Assembly (NCBI RefSeq): GCF_021608185.1
Contig: NZ_JAKIHN010000007.1
Span: forward strand, 62,001-126,000
Source: Flavobacterium anseongense
GTDB taxonomy: Bacteria; Bacteroidota; Bacteroidia; Flavobacteriales; Flavobacteriaceae
DNA length: 64,000 nt
Reading direction: 5' to 3'
Shown here: positions 1-8,524 of the stretch, one piece after another
Position numbering within the stretch: the first letter of the stretch is position 1
How the letters are laid out: each line of letters begins with the position of its first letter
Translations under genes and position numbers: made by a program
The notes under the pieces: generated by a model
The model's input: the letters and a program-made list of their open reading frames with translations, nothing else
Database searches by the model: none
Told to the model about the DNA's origin: nothing

Positions 1-2323
1 GTATTATTTCAGAATCTGAAGTAGTAATGTTCAATGTGTTTGTCACCGGATTTGGATACAATACTAATTTTTGTTGATTAGGATTTTCTCCTAAACCAAG
101 CGTGTATTCTGTTTTTATATAATAAAGGTTTGTAGTATTGCCTTTTGTTATAGTATGAGCACCGGCAGCAACTGAAGGGATAACAACGATACCACCTGAT
201 GTTGTATAAGATACTCCGTCGAGTTTAATAGGACCGTTAAATGTTGTATCACAAACTAGAGTTAAAGTCGAAGTAGTTAGTGTTGTATATGAAATATTAG
301 TAGCTGTTTCCATTTTTAAACGTGCCGTCAATGTCAAGTCATCATAGGTTGCAGAACCGGGCGTGCTATTCATATTGCAAGATGTAAATGTATAGAACGT
401 ACTATTCAAAGTTTGTAATGTGAAGTTGTGGATTTCGGTTCCGGTTGGAGTCCCCGTTATTGTTATATTTCCTGTTCCTGTTACCGGTGAGCCTGTAGGT
501 CCACTGGTAGTAACATTGAATGTTACATTTGCTGTCGGAGTTCCTGATACAGTAACTGTTTTGGCAACAGTATCTTTTACATAATCAATTCCATTTGCAG
601 GCAATCCGTTTACTGTAGCATCAGAGGCAGTTCCGCCCCATGTAAAAACCATATCAGTTATTGGACCACTTATAATGGTTTGATCGTTGTTGTCAGGAAC
701 AGTCAAAGTTTGAGGATTTGGAACTACAACAGCTTCACCCTGAATATATACTAAACCGGAAGTATAACCAGCCAAAGCAGCGGCTAATCCTGTATTTACT
801 GTAGATGAAGTGTCATCAGCGGCATTGTTAAATGTCCATGTTAAATCACCACCTCCAACACGACCGGAATAAGCAATTACATTATCTCTTGCTGTAGTCG
901 GATCTTCAACCACCAAAGAGTTAATATACAAAGCTGGGTTAGTATCAAAGTTATTGTAAGTGTTGGCACCATGTAATGAAGTAATGCTGCTTGGTATAGT
1001 TTCATTTCTTGTAGTAGCTACATAAGCATCAAATTGAACCGGAAAAGTAACCGGGTCATAAGCAACAAATCTTGTTTGACCACTCATAATGTTGTTGAAA
1101 GCTTTAATAGTTCCTCCGTCTTCTCCCGAAAAAGTTCCTTCCGATCCATTATAAACATCAGTACCTTGTAGTGAAGTAAGCATTGGATATTTACAGTTAC
1201 GGAAGTAATTTCCCTCCACAAATAAGGAAGAACCTAGAGTTGACCCTGAACCATATTTTGAATTTCCATCGAAATAATTATTGTAAATATGAGCAGAGTA
1301 ATAGCGAACACGAGGATGACGTGAATCGGAATGGTCATACCAGTTGTGGTGATAAGTAACATATAAGTCAGTCGTTGTAGCTTCACTCAATCCTAAAAGA
1401 TTGCATTTCCCACTATCCCAAAAGTGATTGTATGACATGGTTACATAGGTTGATCTTTTACAGTCCAATGCACCATCGCCTTTAGCCTGATCAGCGTCAC
1501 CACCCGCAGCACCATAAAACATATCATTATTGTGAATCCAGATATGGTCGTTATCTTGTTGTAAGCCAATATTATCACCTTCAGCTGCATTGGTAAGCAT
1601 AAAACCAAGATTGCGAATTTCAATATTTGAAGCACTTTTTACACGAATACCCCATCCATTGCAATACGCATCAGAACCAACGCCCTCAAAAGTTATCGAA
1701 CTACCGGCTGTATTTTTATTTTCAATAACGATATCTCCGTTTAACATATTACTTAAATCAGTAATATTTCCAATTAACCTAACAGCTAATGGACGAAGAT
1801 CGTTTCCTTTTTTAAATCCGTCAAGAATAGTCTGTAAACCCACACACGGATTTGCAGTAGCACCTGTTACAGTCATAGAACAGGTGTTTTTTGTATTTTG
1901 TGTTATATATAAAACAACAGCATTAGCCTTTAAAGTACCATCAAGATTGTATGCACCGGGAACTCTTCCGCCTTCGTGTGCAAAACCATTTCTGTCATGA
2001 GCTGTTACGGTTACGCTGCTCGAAATTGCCGGAGTACCTTCAACACCACCTGTAACAGGTACAACTTTCATCGTATAAGTACCGGGAGCTAGCCCTAAAA
2101 CATCAGCACGAAAATAACTGCCATAACTTCTGATAAGTTGCGTATCAATTATTTGATTAGTTAAGGCACCGCCGGTATAATAAACTCTATAGAAATCAAC
2201 TCCAGTAAGCGGTTCCCATTTTACATAGGCGCATTCTTTCCATCCGGTGGCTTGAGTAATAGTTACCTGTGCAGCCATATTTAACGACATGAACAAAAAT
2301 GCGATGTAAAATAGTTTTTTCAT
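1..2323 (-). CDS. Secreted PL1 pectate lyase with T9SS sorting domain (3' end cut by window)
   Basis: The reverse strand is open from the ATG at 2321-2323 to base 1, 774 codons, with no stop. It begins with a signal peptide (MKKLFYIAFLFMSLNMAAQ), then a short fibronectin-like stretch (about residues 20-90). The PL1 parallel beta-helix follows, with the diagnostic segment 'YHHNWYDHSDSRHPRVR', whose last arginines are the catalytic/substrate-binding RxPRxR of PL1, and a Ca-site-like 'DGALDCK'. A further beta-rich region follows. The last readable residues, 'LVLYPNPVTNTLNI', begin a type A T9SS sorting domain, so little is missing. The enzyme should cleave polygalacturonate by beta-elimination outside the cell. 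It is divergent from the pectin operon at 2637 and shares its control region. Confidence 0.9.
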   Translation of the reverse strand, partial: MKKLFYIAFLFMSLNMAAQVTITQATGWKECAYVKWEPLTGVDFYRVYYTGGALTNQIIDTQLIRSYGSYFRADVLGLAPGTYTMKVVPVTGGVEGTPAISSSVTVTAHDRNGFAHEGGRVPGAYNLDGTLKANAVVLYITQNTKNTCSMTVTGATANPCVGLQTILDGFKKGNDLRPLAVRLIGNITDLSNMLNGDIVIENKNTAGSSITFEGVGSDAYCNGWGIRVKSASNIEIRNLGFMLTNAAEGDNIGLQQDNDHIWIHNNDMFYGAAGGDADQAKGDGALDCKRSTYVTMSYNHFWDSGKCNLLGLSEATTTDLYVTYHHNWYDHSDSRHPRVRYYSAHIYNNYFDGNSKYGSGSTLGSSLFVEGNYFRNCKYPMLTSLQGTDVYNGSEGTFSGEDGGTIKAFNNIMSGQTRFVAYDPVTFPVQFDAYVATTRNETIPSSITSLHGANTYNNFDTNPALYINSLVVEDPTTARDNVIAYSGRVGGGDLTWTFNNAADDTSSTVNTGLAAALAGYTSGLVYIQGEAVVVPNPQTLTVPDNNDQTIISGPITDMVFTWGGTASDATVNGLPANGIDYVKDTVAKTVTVSGTPTANVTFNVTTSGPTGSPVTGTGNITITGTPTGTEIHNFTLQTLNSTFYTFTSCNMNSTPGSATYDDLTLTARLKMETATNISYTTLTTSTLTLVCDTTFNGPIKLDGVSYTTSGGIVVIPSVAAGAHTITKGNTTNLYYIKTEYTLGLGENPNQQKLVLYPNPVTNTLNITTSDSEII

Positions 2324-2350
2324 AATTCTTTTATAATTAACTGTTTTTAA

Positions 2351-2370
2351 GTTATGTAATCGATTGCGCA
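2351..2370 (-). promoter_or_regulatory. Candidate LacI-family operator before the pectate lyase gene
   Basis: On the minus strand this reads TGCGCAATCGATTACATAAC, centred on the palindrome AATCGATT. It lies about 30 bp upstream of the pectate lyase ATG. AATCGATT-centred palindromes are typical of LacI-type sugar regulators. It matches the site at 2601-2619 at almost every base. Confidence 0.6.
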
Positions 2371-2600
2371 AAAGTATAACTCTTTTCTTCCTGCACAAAT
2401 GTTTTAACATAAAACAGCTACTAATCCGGCAAATATCTCTTCCGGATATTGAATTTATTATAATTTTTACGCTTTTTATTTACATTATATAAATCATTAA
2501 TTTTTACTTGTATTATTTATACTAAAAAAGTCATATGCTTATACATTTAATATAACTTTAAGTATATTTTTTTTGTGTTATCTTTATTAATATTTACGTT

Positions 2601-2619
2601 TGCGTAATCGATTACATTA
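2601..2619 (+). promoter_or_regulatory. Candidate LacI-family operator before the pectin operon
   Basis: The sequence TGCGTAATCGATTACATTA contains the perfect 12-bp palindrome GTAATCGATTAC (2605-2616), 20 bp before the ATG at 2637. With the site at 2351-2370 it forms an outward-facing pair. The rest of the 313-bp gap (2324-2636) is AT-rich, with no other gene visible. Confidence 0.6.
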
Positions 2620-2636
2620 ATAATCGTTTTTCCTGA

Positions 2637-3572
2637 ATGAAGAACTTACTTCTTATTTCTTTCTGTTTACTAGTTTCTGAATTGTTTTCACAAACTCAAG
2701 TAGATACTTCATATACGGTATGGAGCACCTACAACAAAGAAGTAAAGAAGTTTCCATTCATTAAAAAAGTCCAAAAACCGGAAAATAAGGAAATCACCAA
2801 GTTAAAAGAGGTAGTTTATAAAAGCATAAATTCGAGAGAATTGCATTTAGATGCTTACTTTAAACAACAAGAAACATTGCAGCCTGCAGTGATTTTGATT
2901 CATGGTGGCGGATGGAGTTCGGGTAATAAATCGCAAATGAATTATTTGGCACAGGAAATAGCTTCGAAGGGCTATGCGTGCTTTGGTGTCGAATACCGAT
3001 TAACGGCTGAAGCAAAGTATCCGGCTGCAATTACTGATGTAAAGGAAGCTATAAAATATATTAAAGATAACGCTCTGAAATTTAATGTTGACCCAACCAA
3101 AGTAGCTGTTTTAGGCTGCTCTTCCGGTGGACAAATGGCTGCATTAATAGGTACTACTAACGGGAATTTAGCTTTTGAAGAAAAGAGCACTAGTAAGCAA
3201 AATGCCAACGTTCAGGCGATAATTGATATGGATGGTATTTTAGCTTTTCATCATCCGGAATCGGCAGAAGGTAAAGCTGCGGCTTTATGGCTTAACGGAA
3301 CGTATGAAGAAAATCCTCAAGTATGGGAACAGGCATCAGCACTAAATCAGACGGATGAACATACACCACCCATTTTATTTATTAATAGTAGTCTGCCTCG
3401 ATTTCATGCCGGACAAAATGATATGATAGAAAAACTAAATAAGTATGCCATTTACAACGAAGTAAAAGCACTACCCAATTCACCCCATTCCTTTTGGTTT
3501 TTTGAACCTTGGTTTGATGAGATTGTACTTTATTCAACACAATTTTTAGATAAAATTTTTAAACAGCAATAA
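2637..3572 (+). CDS. Secreted alpha/beta-hydrolase esterase of the pectin operon
   Basis: A protein of 311 aa with an N-terminal signal peptide (MKNLLLISFCLLVSELFSQ). It has the carbohydrate-esterase/lipase alpha/beta-hydrolase hallmarks: the oxyanion-hole 'HGGGWSSG' near residue 90, the nucleophile elbow 'GCSSGG' near residue 162, and a late catalytic His in 'PHSFWFF'. The family removes acetyl or other ester groups from sugars. It is the first gene of a five-gene operon (13 bp to the next gene) whose other members act on pectin, so pectin or oligogalacturonide de-esterification is the likely job. The exact substrate is not readable. No T9SS domain is seen, so it is probably periplasmic. Confidence 0.85.
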   Translation: MKNLLLISFCLLVSELFSQTQVDTSYTVWSTYNKEVKKFPFIKKVQKPENKEITKLKEVVYKSINSRELHLDAYFKQQETLQPAVILIHGGGWSSGNKSQMNYLAQEIASKGYACFGVEYRLTAEAKYPAAITDVKEAIKYIKDNALKFNVDPTKVAVLGCSSGGQMAALIGTTNGNLAFEEKSTSKQNANVQAIIDMDGILAFHHPESAEGKAAALWLNGTYEENPQVWEQASALNQTDEHTPPILFINSSLPRFHAGQNDMIEKLNKYAIYNEVKALPNSPHSFWFFEPWFDEIVLYSTQFLDKIFKQQ

Positions 3573-3585
3573 TATATTTATAATT

Positions 3586-4551
3586 ATGAAAACATTAAAA
3601 ATCGTTGCCGCAATACTATTGGTTTCTCAATTGACCGTAAATGCTCAAGATAAAAAAGTCAAAACAAAAGGGCAGACTTATGCTGAACTTTCTATAAAAG
3701 AAGGCGGAACCTGGAAAGGTCAAAAATACGAAGGCGGAACGTTTAAAAACGTTACCAGCTTAAAAGTACCAAAATCACATTGGGATCATTCTTTCTTTAT
3801 CAGATATGAAGGTCCGGGTTGGGAATCCAATAAAATTGGATATCGATTGTATTTGGATTGGAGAAACTGTATTGATATTTTCGGAAAGGTAACGGATACT
3901 CTGGTACTGTCAAAAGTTGGATTGGATGGATTTGATTCGTATCACAATATGAGTCCATGGGGAATGGACATTCTTAAAGCAGGGAAAGCATTAGGAATTG
4001 GCGGTATTGGAAGATATGACGGAAAAGATGTACTTCATTTTAAAGAAGTAGATTCTACCTTTGCCAAAGTTGAGAACAATGCTAAATGTTCTAGTGTAAC
4101 TGTAAAATATGATGGTTGGAAAACAGCCAATGACAAAATTAATTTTGAGTCCAAACTTACTATTAAGCCAAATGAACGTTATACAAAACATACTATCAAA
4201 GCTTCAGCAAAGATTGAAGGCATTTGTACGGGAATAGTTAGTTTTAAAGAGATAGCTCTAGTTAAAAAAGAGAGTGCCAACAAAAAATGGGCATATATTG
4301 CAACCTATGGTAAGCAAACATTAGTGCCGGATAATTTAGGTATGGCCATTTTCTATGAAGTGGCCACTGTAGATAAACAAATAAAAGGAGAATTTGATCA
4401 TTTGTTGCTTTTCAAACCAACTACAAAAACGGTATCGTTCTATTTACTTGGAGCTTGGGAACAGGAAAAAGACGGGATTAAAACCGAAGCTGAATTTTAC
4501 AACTACTTAGATAATAAGTTGACCGAACTGAATAGAAAAAATAAAATCTAA
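3586..4551 (+). CDS. DUF4861 family secreted protein
   Basis: A protein of 321 aa with signal peptide (MKTLKIVAAILLVSQLTVNAQ). The stretch 'SFFIRYEGPGWESNKIGYRLYLDWRNCIDIFGK' and the following 'HNMSPWGMDILKAGKALGIGGIG' are what I recognise as DUF4861. This family is common in Bacteroidota pectin and other polysaccharide utilization loci and its biochemical role is not known to me. It lies 13 bp after the esterase gene and 69 bp before the pectinesterase gene, so it is probably co-transcribed with them. A carbohydrate-binding or enzyme role on galacturonan is inferred from context only. Confidence 0.8.
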   Translation: MKTLKIVAAILLVSQLTVNAQDKKVKTKGQTYAELSIKEGGTWKGQKYEGGTFKNVTSLKVPKSHWDHSFFIRYEGPGWESNKIGYRLYLDWRNCIDIFGKVTDTLVLSKVGLDGFDSYHNMSPWGMDILKAGKALGIGGIGRYDGKDVLHFKEVDSTFAKVENNAKCSSVTVKYDGWKTANDKINFESKLTIKPNERYTKHTIKASAKIEGICTGIVSFKEIALVKKESANKKWAYIATYGKQTLVPDNLGMAIFYEVATVDKQIKGEFDHLLLFKPTTKTVSFYLLGAWEQEKDGIKTEAEFYNYLDNKLTELNRKNKI

Positions 4552-4620
4552 GTTTACTACAATAGCAATCAAAAGAGTTTAGCAGCATTAGTTTTGTATC
4601 AAGGCGAAATAAATAAAAAA

Positions 4621-5622
4621 ATGAAAAACATTAAGAAAATAGCATTCACTTTTGTACTTGTTTGTGTTTCATTTTCAAATGCTGTTTCTCAAACTGCAGT
4701 TAAAACCGATGCTTTCTATAAAACGGTTGCTCAGGATGGTTCAGGTGATTATACTACCATTCAGGCTGCCATTAACGATTCTAAATCTTTCCCATATCAA
4801 AGAATAACGATTTTTATTAAAAACGGAACCTATCACGAAAAGATAAAAATTCATGAGTGGAATACCAATATGTCTTTGGTTGGCGAAAGCAAAGAAAATA
4901 CCGTTATAACATTTGACGATTATTTCAATAAGGTTAATTTGGGTATAAACAGTACGTTTTATACCTATACCTTATTGGTTGAAGCGAACGATGTGTTGCT
5001 CAAAAATCTCACTATTGAAAACGCTTCAGGCGATGTTGGTCAAGCAGTCGCTTTATCTGTTTTTTCAGATAGGGTAGCGGTTATCGATTGCCGAATTACA
5101 GGAAATCAGGATACGCTTTATGCTTCGGGGAAAGGCTGCCAATACTATAAAAACTGTTATATCGAAGGCACAACCGATTTCATTTTCGGAAGCGCTACGG
5201 CTTGGTTTGAAGATTGCGAAATCCACTCCAAAAAAGACTCCTATATCACAGCTGCTTCAACTCCGGAAGGAACTGATTTTGGTTATGTTTTTAAAGATTG
5301 TAAACTGACTTCAAATGAGGCTGTGTCAAAAGTTTATTTGGGAAGACCATGGCGGATTTATGCCAAAACAGTATTCGTAAACTGTACATTGGGCAAACAT
5401 ATTTTACCGGAAGGCTGGCACAATTGGTCAAAACCCGATGCCGAAAAGAACAGCTTTTATGCCGAATATAAATGCACGGGAGCAGGATATTCACCAACAA
5501 CAAGAGTAAAATGGTCGCATCAGTTAACTAAATCGCAAGCCAAAAAATATAAGGTCGAAAATGTTATTGGAGCTAACTTTCTGAAAGATATCCAGCAATG
5601 GGAATCACAGGCAAAAAAATAA
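4621..5622 (+). CDS. Pectin methylesterase (CE8)
   Basis: A protein of 333 aa from the ATG at 4621. An upstream in-frame ATG at 4594 would add nine polar residues in front of a clean signal peptide (MKNIKKIAFTFVLVCVSFSNAVSQ), so 4621 is preferred. All CE8 blocks are present: 'GQAVALSV', 'GNQDTLYA' (catalytic Asp region), 'GTTDFIFG' (second Asp), 'YLGRPWR' (Arg/Trp) and 'EGWHNWSKP'. The enzyme removes methyl esters from homogalacturonan, yielding acidic pectate for the divergent PL1 lyase and the GH28 gene 2 bp downstream. No T9SS domain. Confidence 0.95.
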   Translation: MKNIKKIAFTFVLVCVSFSNAVSQTAVKTDAFYKTVAQDGSGDYTTIQAAINDSKSFPYQRITIFIKNGTYHEKIKIHEWNTNMSLVGESKENTVITFDDYFNKVNLGINSTFYTYTLLVEANDVLLKNLTIENASGDVGQAVALSVFSDRVAVIDCRITGNQDTLYASGKGCQYYKNCYIEGTTDFIFGSATAWFEDCEIHSKKDSYITAASTPEGTDFGYVFKDCKLTSNEAVSKVYLGRPWRIYAKTVFVNCTLGKHILPEGWHNWSKPDAEKNSFYAEYKCTGAGYSPTTRVKWSHQLTKSQAKKYKVENVIGANFLKDIQQWESQAKK

Positions 5623-5624
5623 TT

Positions 5625-6989
5625 ATGGGAATCAGAATCATAGCCATTTTGTTGATTTCATTCACTGCCTTTCCGCAGCAAAATCCGTTTCCAACAGATT
5701 CTGTAGATGCGATTGTCAGCCGAATTCAACTGCCTAAAATTCCCAATTATACTATTTTGGTTTCAAAACTTGGTGCTAAAGGCGATTCCATCAGCAATGA
5801 CAAACCTGCTTTTGATAAAGCTATGAAGTTATGTCAAAAGAAAAAGGGCGGAACCATTATTGTCCCAAAAGGAATTTATACGCTAAATGGCCCGATTCAT
5901 TTTGTGAGCAACGTAAAGCTTCAGCTTGAAAAAGGAGCCAAAATCCGCTTCAGCGACAATCCGAATCATTATTTACCTATGGTTTTAACGAGTTGGGAAG
6001 GCACGATGATTTACAATTACAGTCCACTTATTTATGCCAACAACTGCAGCAATATTAGCATAACCGGAGAAGGCACCATTGATGGGGAAGGGCACAATAT
6101 CTGGAACAGTTTTAAAAGTAAAGAAGGAGCAGACAAAAAGCTGACCCGTGAAATGAATCATACAAATGTTCCGATAAATGACAGAAGGTTTGGTGCCGGA
6201 CATTTTTTAAGACCACAATTGATTCAGTTTTTAGAGTGTAAAAACATTTTGGTTGAAAATGTGACCATTGAAGACTCGCCTTTTTGGTGTATCCATTTGC
6301 TAAAGTCGGAAAGCATTACTGTTCGCGGATTAAAATACAACGCTTTCAACGCAAATAACGACGGAGTTGATCCTGAATATTCCAAAGATGTTTTGATTGA
6401 AAACATTGACTTTAACAATGCCGATGATAATGTTGCCATCAAGGCAGGAAGAGACCATGAAGGTAGAGCAAACTCGGATTTTTCAAGCCAGAATATTGTA
6501 GTCAGAAATTGCAGATTTAAAGGATTGCATGGTGTGGTTTTGGGCAGCGAGATGTCGGCCGGAATCAAAAATATTTATGTTGAGAACTGCAAAACGACGG
6601 GTTATCTAAAACGTGGTATCTATTTCAAAACCAATGCGGATAGAGGCGGATTCATCAAAAATATTTTTATCAGAAATATTCAACTCGATGAGGTAGAAGA
6701 CTGCATTTATATCACAGCCAATTATATGGGTGAAGGCGCAGATTTTCCTTCGGAGGTGTCCGATATTTATTTGTCTGATATTAGTTGTACTAAAGCCCGC
6801 GAAACAGCTTTGATTATTCAGGGATATCCTTTGAAGAAAGTTCGTAATGTATTTTTGAATAACATCGAAGTAAAATCAGCCAAGAACGGAATGACCCTTC
6901 AGCATACAGAAAATGTAACGGTAAATGAGGTCATCATCGGACAAAAAGCAACCATCCCGACATCGGTAAGTAATTCGGTTAAACATTAA
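5625..6989 (+). CDS. Polygalacturonase-type glycoside hydrolase (GH28)
   Basis: A protein of 454 aa from the ATG at 5625. That start gives a signal peptide (MGIRIIAILLISFTAFPQ) and sits 2 bp after the CE8 stop; an alternative in-frame ATG at 5598 overlaps the CE8 gene. GH28 motifs are in order: 'NNDGVDPE' (the NTD block), 'NADDNVAIKAGRD' (the DD block), 'GLHGVVLGSEM' (the GHG block) and 'RGIYFKT' (the RIK block). The 'VVLGSEM' wording is typical of bacterial exo-acting members. It hydrolyses galacturonic acid from demethylated pectin, probably in the periplasm. Confidence 0.93.
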   Translation: MGIRIIAILLISFTAFPQQNPFPTDSVDAIVSRIQLPKIPNYTILVSKLGAKGDSISNDKPAFDKAMKLCQKKKGGTIIVPKGIYTLNGPIHFVSNVKLQLEKGAKIRFSDNPNHYLPMVLTSWEGTMIYNYSPLIYANNCSNISITGEGTIDGEGHNIWNSFKSKEGADKKLTREMNHTNVPINDRRFGAGHFLRPQLIQFLECKNILVENVTIEDSPFWCIHLLKSESITVRGLKYNAFNANNDGVDPEYSKDVLIENIDFNNADDNVAIKAGRDHEGRANSDFSSQNIVVRNCRFKGLHGVVLGSEMSAGIKNIYVENCKTTGYLKRGIYFKTNADRGGFIKNIFIRNIQLDEVEDCIYITANYMGEGADFPSEVSDIYLSDISCTKARETALIIQGYPLKKVRNVFLNNIEVKSAKNGMTLQHTENVTVNEVIIGQKATIPTSVSNSVKH

Positions 6990-6998
6990 ATCAGCACT

Positions 6999-7727
6999 AT
7001 GAAATACAGTTTCTTTATTTTACTATTTTTTGCAGTAAATGCATCAGCTCAAGAAATTAAACTTTATGGTGCAGGCGATTCCACTATGGCCAATAAAGTT
7101 AAGCCAAATGAAAACCCGGAGCACGGTTGGTTGCAAGTATTCCCGGCATTTTTAAACAATAAAATCAAGGTAGTAAACAAAGCGGTTAACGGCAGAAGCA
7201 CCAAGAGTTTTATAGATCAGGGACGTTGGGATTCCATTTGTAAAGTGCTCAAACCTCATGATTATGTTTTTATACAATTCGGGCATAACGATGCCAAAGT
7301 GGAAGACTCTACCAGATACACCAATCCACATACCGCTTATCGTCATAATTTAATCCGGTTCATAACCGAAGCCCGTGAAAAGGGCGCTATTCCTATTTTA
7401 TTTTCCTCGATTGCCAGAAGAAATTTCAATGAAAAAGGCGTTTTAATCAGCACACATGGCGAATATCCTCAGGAAGCCCGATTGGTAGCCCAGGAATACC
7501 AAGTGCCCTTTATCGATTTGGAATATTATTCGGAAGAGCTAGAGAAAGCATACGGTCCCGAAAAATCAAAAGAGCTGCATCTGCATTATAAACCGGGTGA
7601 AGTGGCCTATTATCCCGAAGGCAAATCAGATGACACGCACCTAAGTGAAAAAGGTGCTATTGAAATTTCTAAAATAGTAATAAGGGAATTAAAAAAACTG
7701 AAACTTTTAGTTGAGTATATCAAATAA
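6999..7727 (+). CDS. Rhamnogalacturonan acetylesterase (CE12, SGNH hydrolase)
   Basis: A protein of 242 aa with signal peptide (MKYSFFILLFFAVNASAQ). SGNH blocks: 'GAGDSTM' (block I, nucleophile Ser), 'VNKAVNGRSTKSF' (block II Gly), 'IQFGHNDAK' (block III Asn), and 'DDTHLSEKGA' (block V Asp/His). This pattern is that of CE12 rhamnogalacturonan acetylesterases, which strip acetyl groups from the rhamnogalacturonan-I backbone. It is the last gene of the operon (9 bp after GH28). I see no clear terminator behind it before the tRNA promoter. Confidence 0.9.
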   Translation: MKYSFFILLFFAVNASAQEIKLYGAGDSTMANKVKPNENPEHGWLQVFPAFLNNKIKVVNKAVNGRSTKSFIDQGRWDSICKVLKPHDYVFIQFGHNDAKVEDSTRYTNPHTAYRHNLIRFITEAREKGAIPILFSSIARRNFNEKGVLISTHGEYPQEARLVAQEYQVPFIDLEYYSEELEKAYGPEKSKELHLHYKPGEVAYYPEGKSDDTHLSEKGAIEISKIVIRELKKLKLLVEYIK

Positions 7728-7801
7728 AACCAGCTAATCGGCAGAGCAATAGCAAAATAGCTGTACAGAGAAAAAATAAGTTTATTTTTTACCTAAATTC
7801 T

Positions 7802-7832
7802 TTTTGCAATCAACAAAAGGTTATTATATTTG
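7802..7832 (+). promoter_or_regulatory. Promoter of tRNA-Ser
   Basis: A TTTTG element (7802-7806) is followed after 18 bp by TATATTTG (7825-7832), matching the Bacteroidota consensus TTTG-N19-TAnnTTTG. Transcription would start about 25-30 bp before the tRNA 5' end. Confidence 0.75.
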
Positions 7833-7866
7833 CAACCGCATTCAGCAAAAGAGTGCACGACTTACC

Positions 7867-7951
7867 GGAGAAATGGCAGAGTGGTCGATTGCGGCAGTCT
7901 TGAAAACTGTTGACTGTAACAGGTCCGGGGGTTCGAATCCCTCTTTCTCCG
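7867..7951 (+). tRNA. tRNA-Ser (anticodon UGA)
   Basis: The acceptor stem GGAGAAA (7867-7873) pairs with TTTCTCC (7944-7950), with discriminator G at 7951. The anticodon arm GCAGT/ACTGT carries the loop CTTGAAA with anticodon TGA at 7901-7903. A long variable arm, as in class II serine tRNAs, precedes the GGTTCGAATCC T-arm. The 3' CCA is not encoded. Confidence 0.97.
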
Positions 7952-7957
7952 CAAAGG

Positions 7958-7990
7958 AAACCCGAAACGAAAGTTTCGGGTTTTTTATTT
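7958..7990 (+). terminator. Intrinsic terminator of tRNA-Ser
   Basis: An 11-bp stem AAACCCGAAAC / GTTTCGGGTTT with a GAAA loop (7958-7983) runs directly into a T tract ending at 7986. Confidence 0.9.
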
Positions 7991-8034
7991 TCAAAAAGCA
8001 TTCAAAAGTTCACTTTTGAATGCTTTTTGAAAAT
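7987..8034. repeat. Perfect 23-bp inverted repeat with 2-nt loop
   Basis: The arms 7987-8009 and 8012-8034 are exact reverse complements separated by TC. They sit directly after the tRNA terminator. Outside them, GCAAAGGAAACC (7951-7962) and GGTTTCCTTTGC (8064-8075) are also exact inverse copies, and a small hairpin around 8043-8061 is nested between. The block 7951-8075 is therefore a set of nested hairpins. Confidence 0.85.
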
Positions 8035-8051
8035 AAAAAACAAACGGCTTG

Positions 8052-8185
8052 AAAAGCCGTTCAGGTTTCCTTTGCCCCGGATTCCCCGGAATGGGATCAC
8101 GGCAGTAATCCCTGGCATAAACTTGCTTTTACTCCGTACATTCGCATCGCTCGCGACCTTTCAGGGCTCAACGATGTTAATCCCT
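8052..8185. repeat. Dispersed intergenic repeat, copy A
   Basis: AAAAGCCGTTCAGGTTTCC followed by TTTGC (8052-8075) and GGGCTCAACGATGTTAATCC (from 8164) recur almost exactly at 21217-21278. The material between differs in length and order. No long ORF of credible composition is present. The remaining 8186-8461 shows nothing recognisable. Confidence 0.6.
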
Positions 8186-8461
8186 TTTTATCCGCGGAAT
8201 GTGTGTTTAAAGAAGCACAAAATCTAAAAACTCTTTAAAAACTGATGTTTAAAGGTTTTTTTAAATTTTGACAGAAGCATCAAAAAGCACAGTTAGCCTA
8301 CAGGTACCTCTCTGATTTTTGAAAAAAAAAGGGTAAATAAATTTACTCTTAAGTCATACAGAGCTCCAAGTTCTCAGTCTATACAGAATTTTAAGAGCTT
8401 CTTCGGGCTATATTATTTCACTTTTTAAAAACTGTAATCTACTAAAACATAAACGCATTAC

Positions 8462-8506
8462 CTACCCTAATGGGTAGTTTAATTGATAAATTAATTTATA
8501 TATTTA
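8462..8506 (+). promoter_or_regulatory. CTACCC box 1 and -7 element before the sensor kinase gene
   Basis: CTACCC-TAAT-GGGTAG (8462-8477) is an inverted repeat with 6-bp arms. The likely -7 element TATATTTA begins at 8499, 22 bp after the box. It is the first of five such sites (others at 13395, 16104, 18837 and 20396). Its place before the kinase gene suggests autoregulation by the neighbouring response regulator. Confidence 0.7.
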
Positions 8507-8524
8507 AGACATTGTTTCAGAGAT

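Noticed and set aside
7804..8227. Several overlapping ORFs on both strands across the tRNA-Ser region
   Set aside because: They run through the tRNA, its terminator and inverted repeats; their composition is that of translated hairpins.
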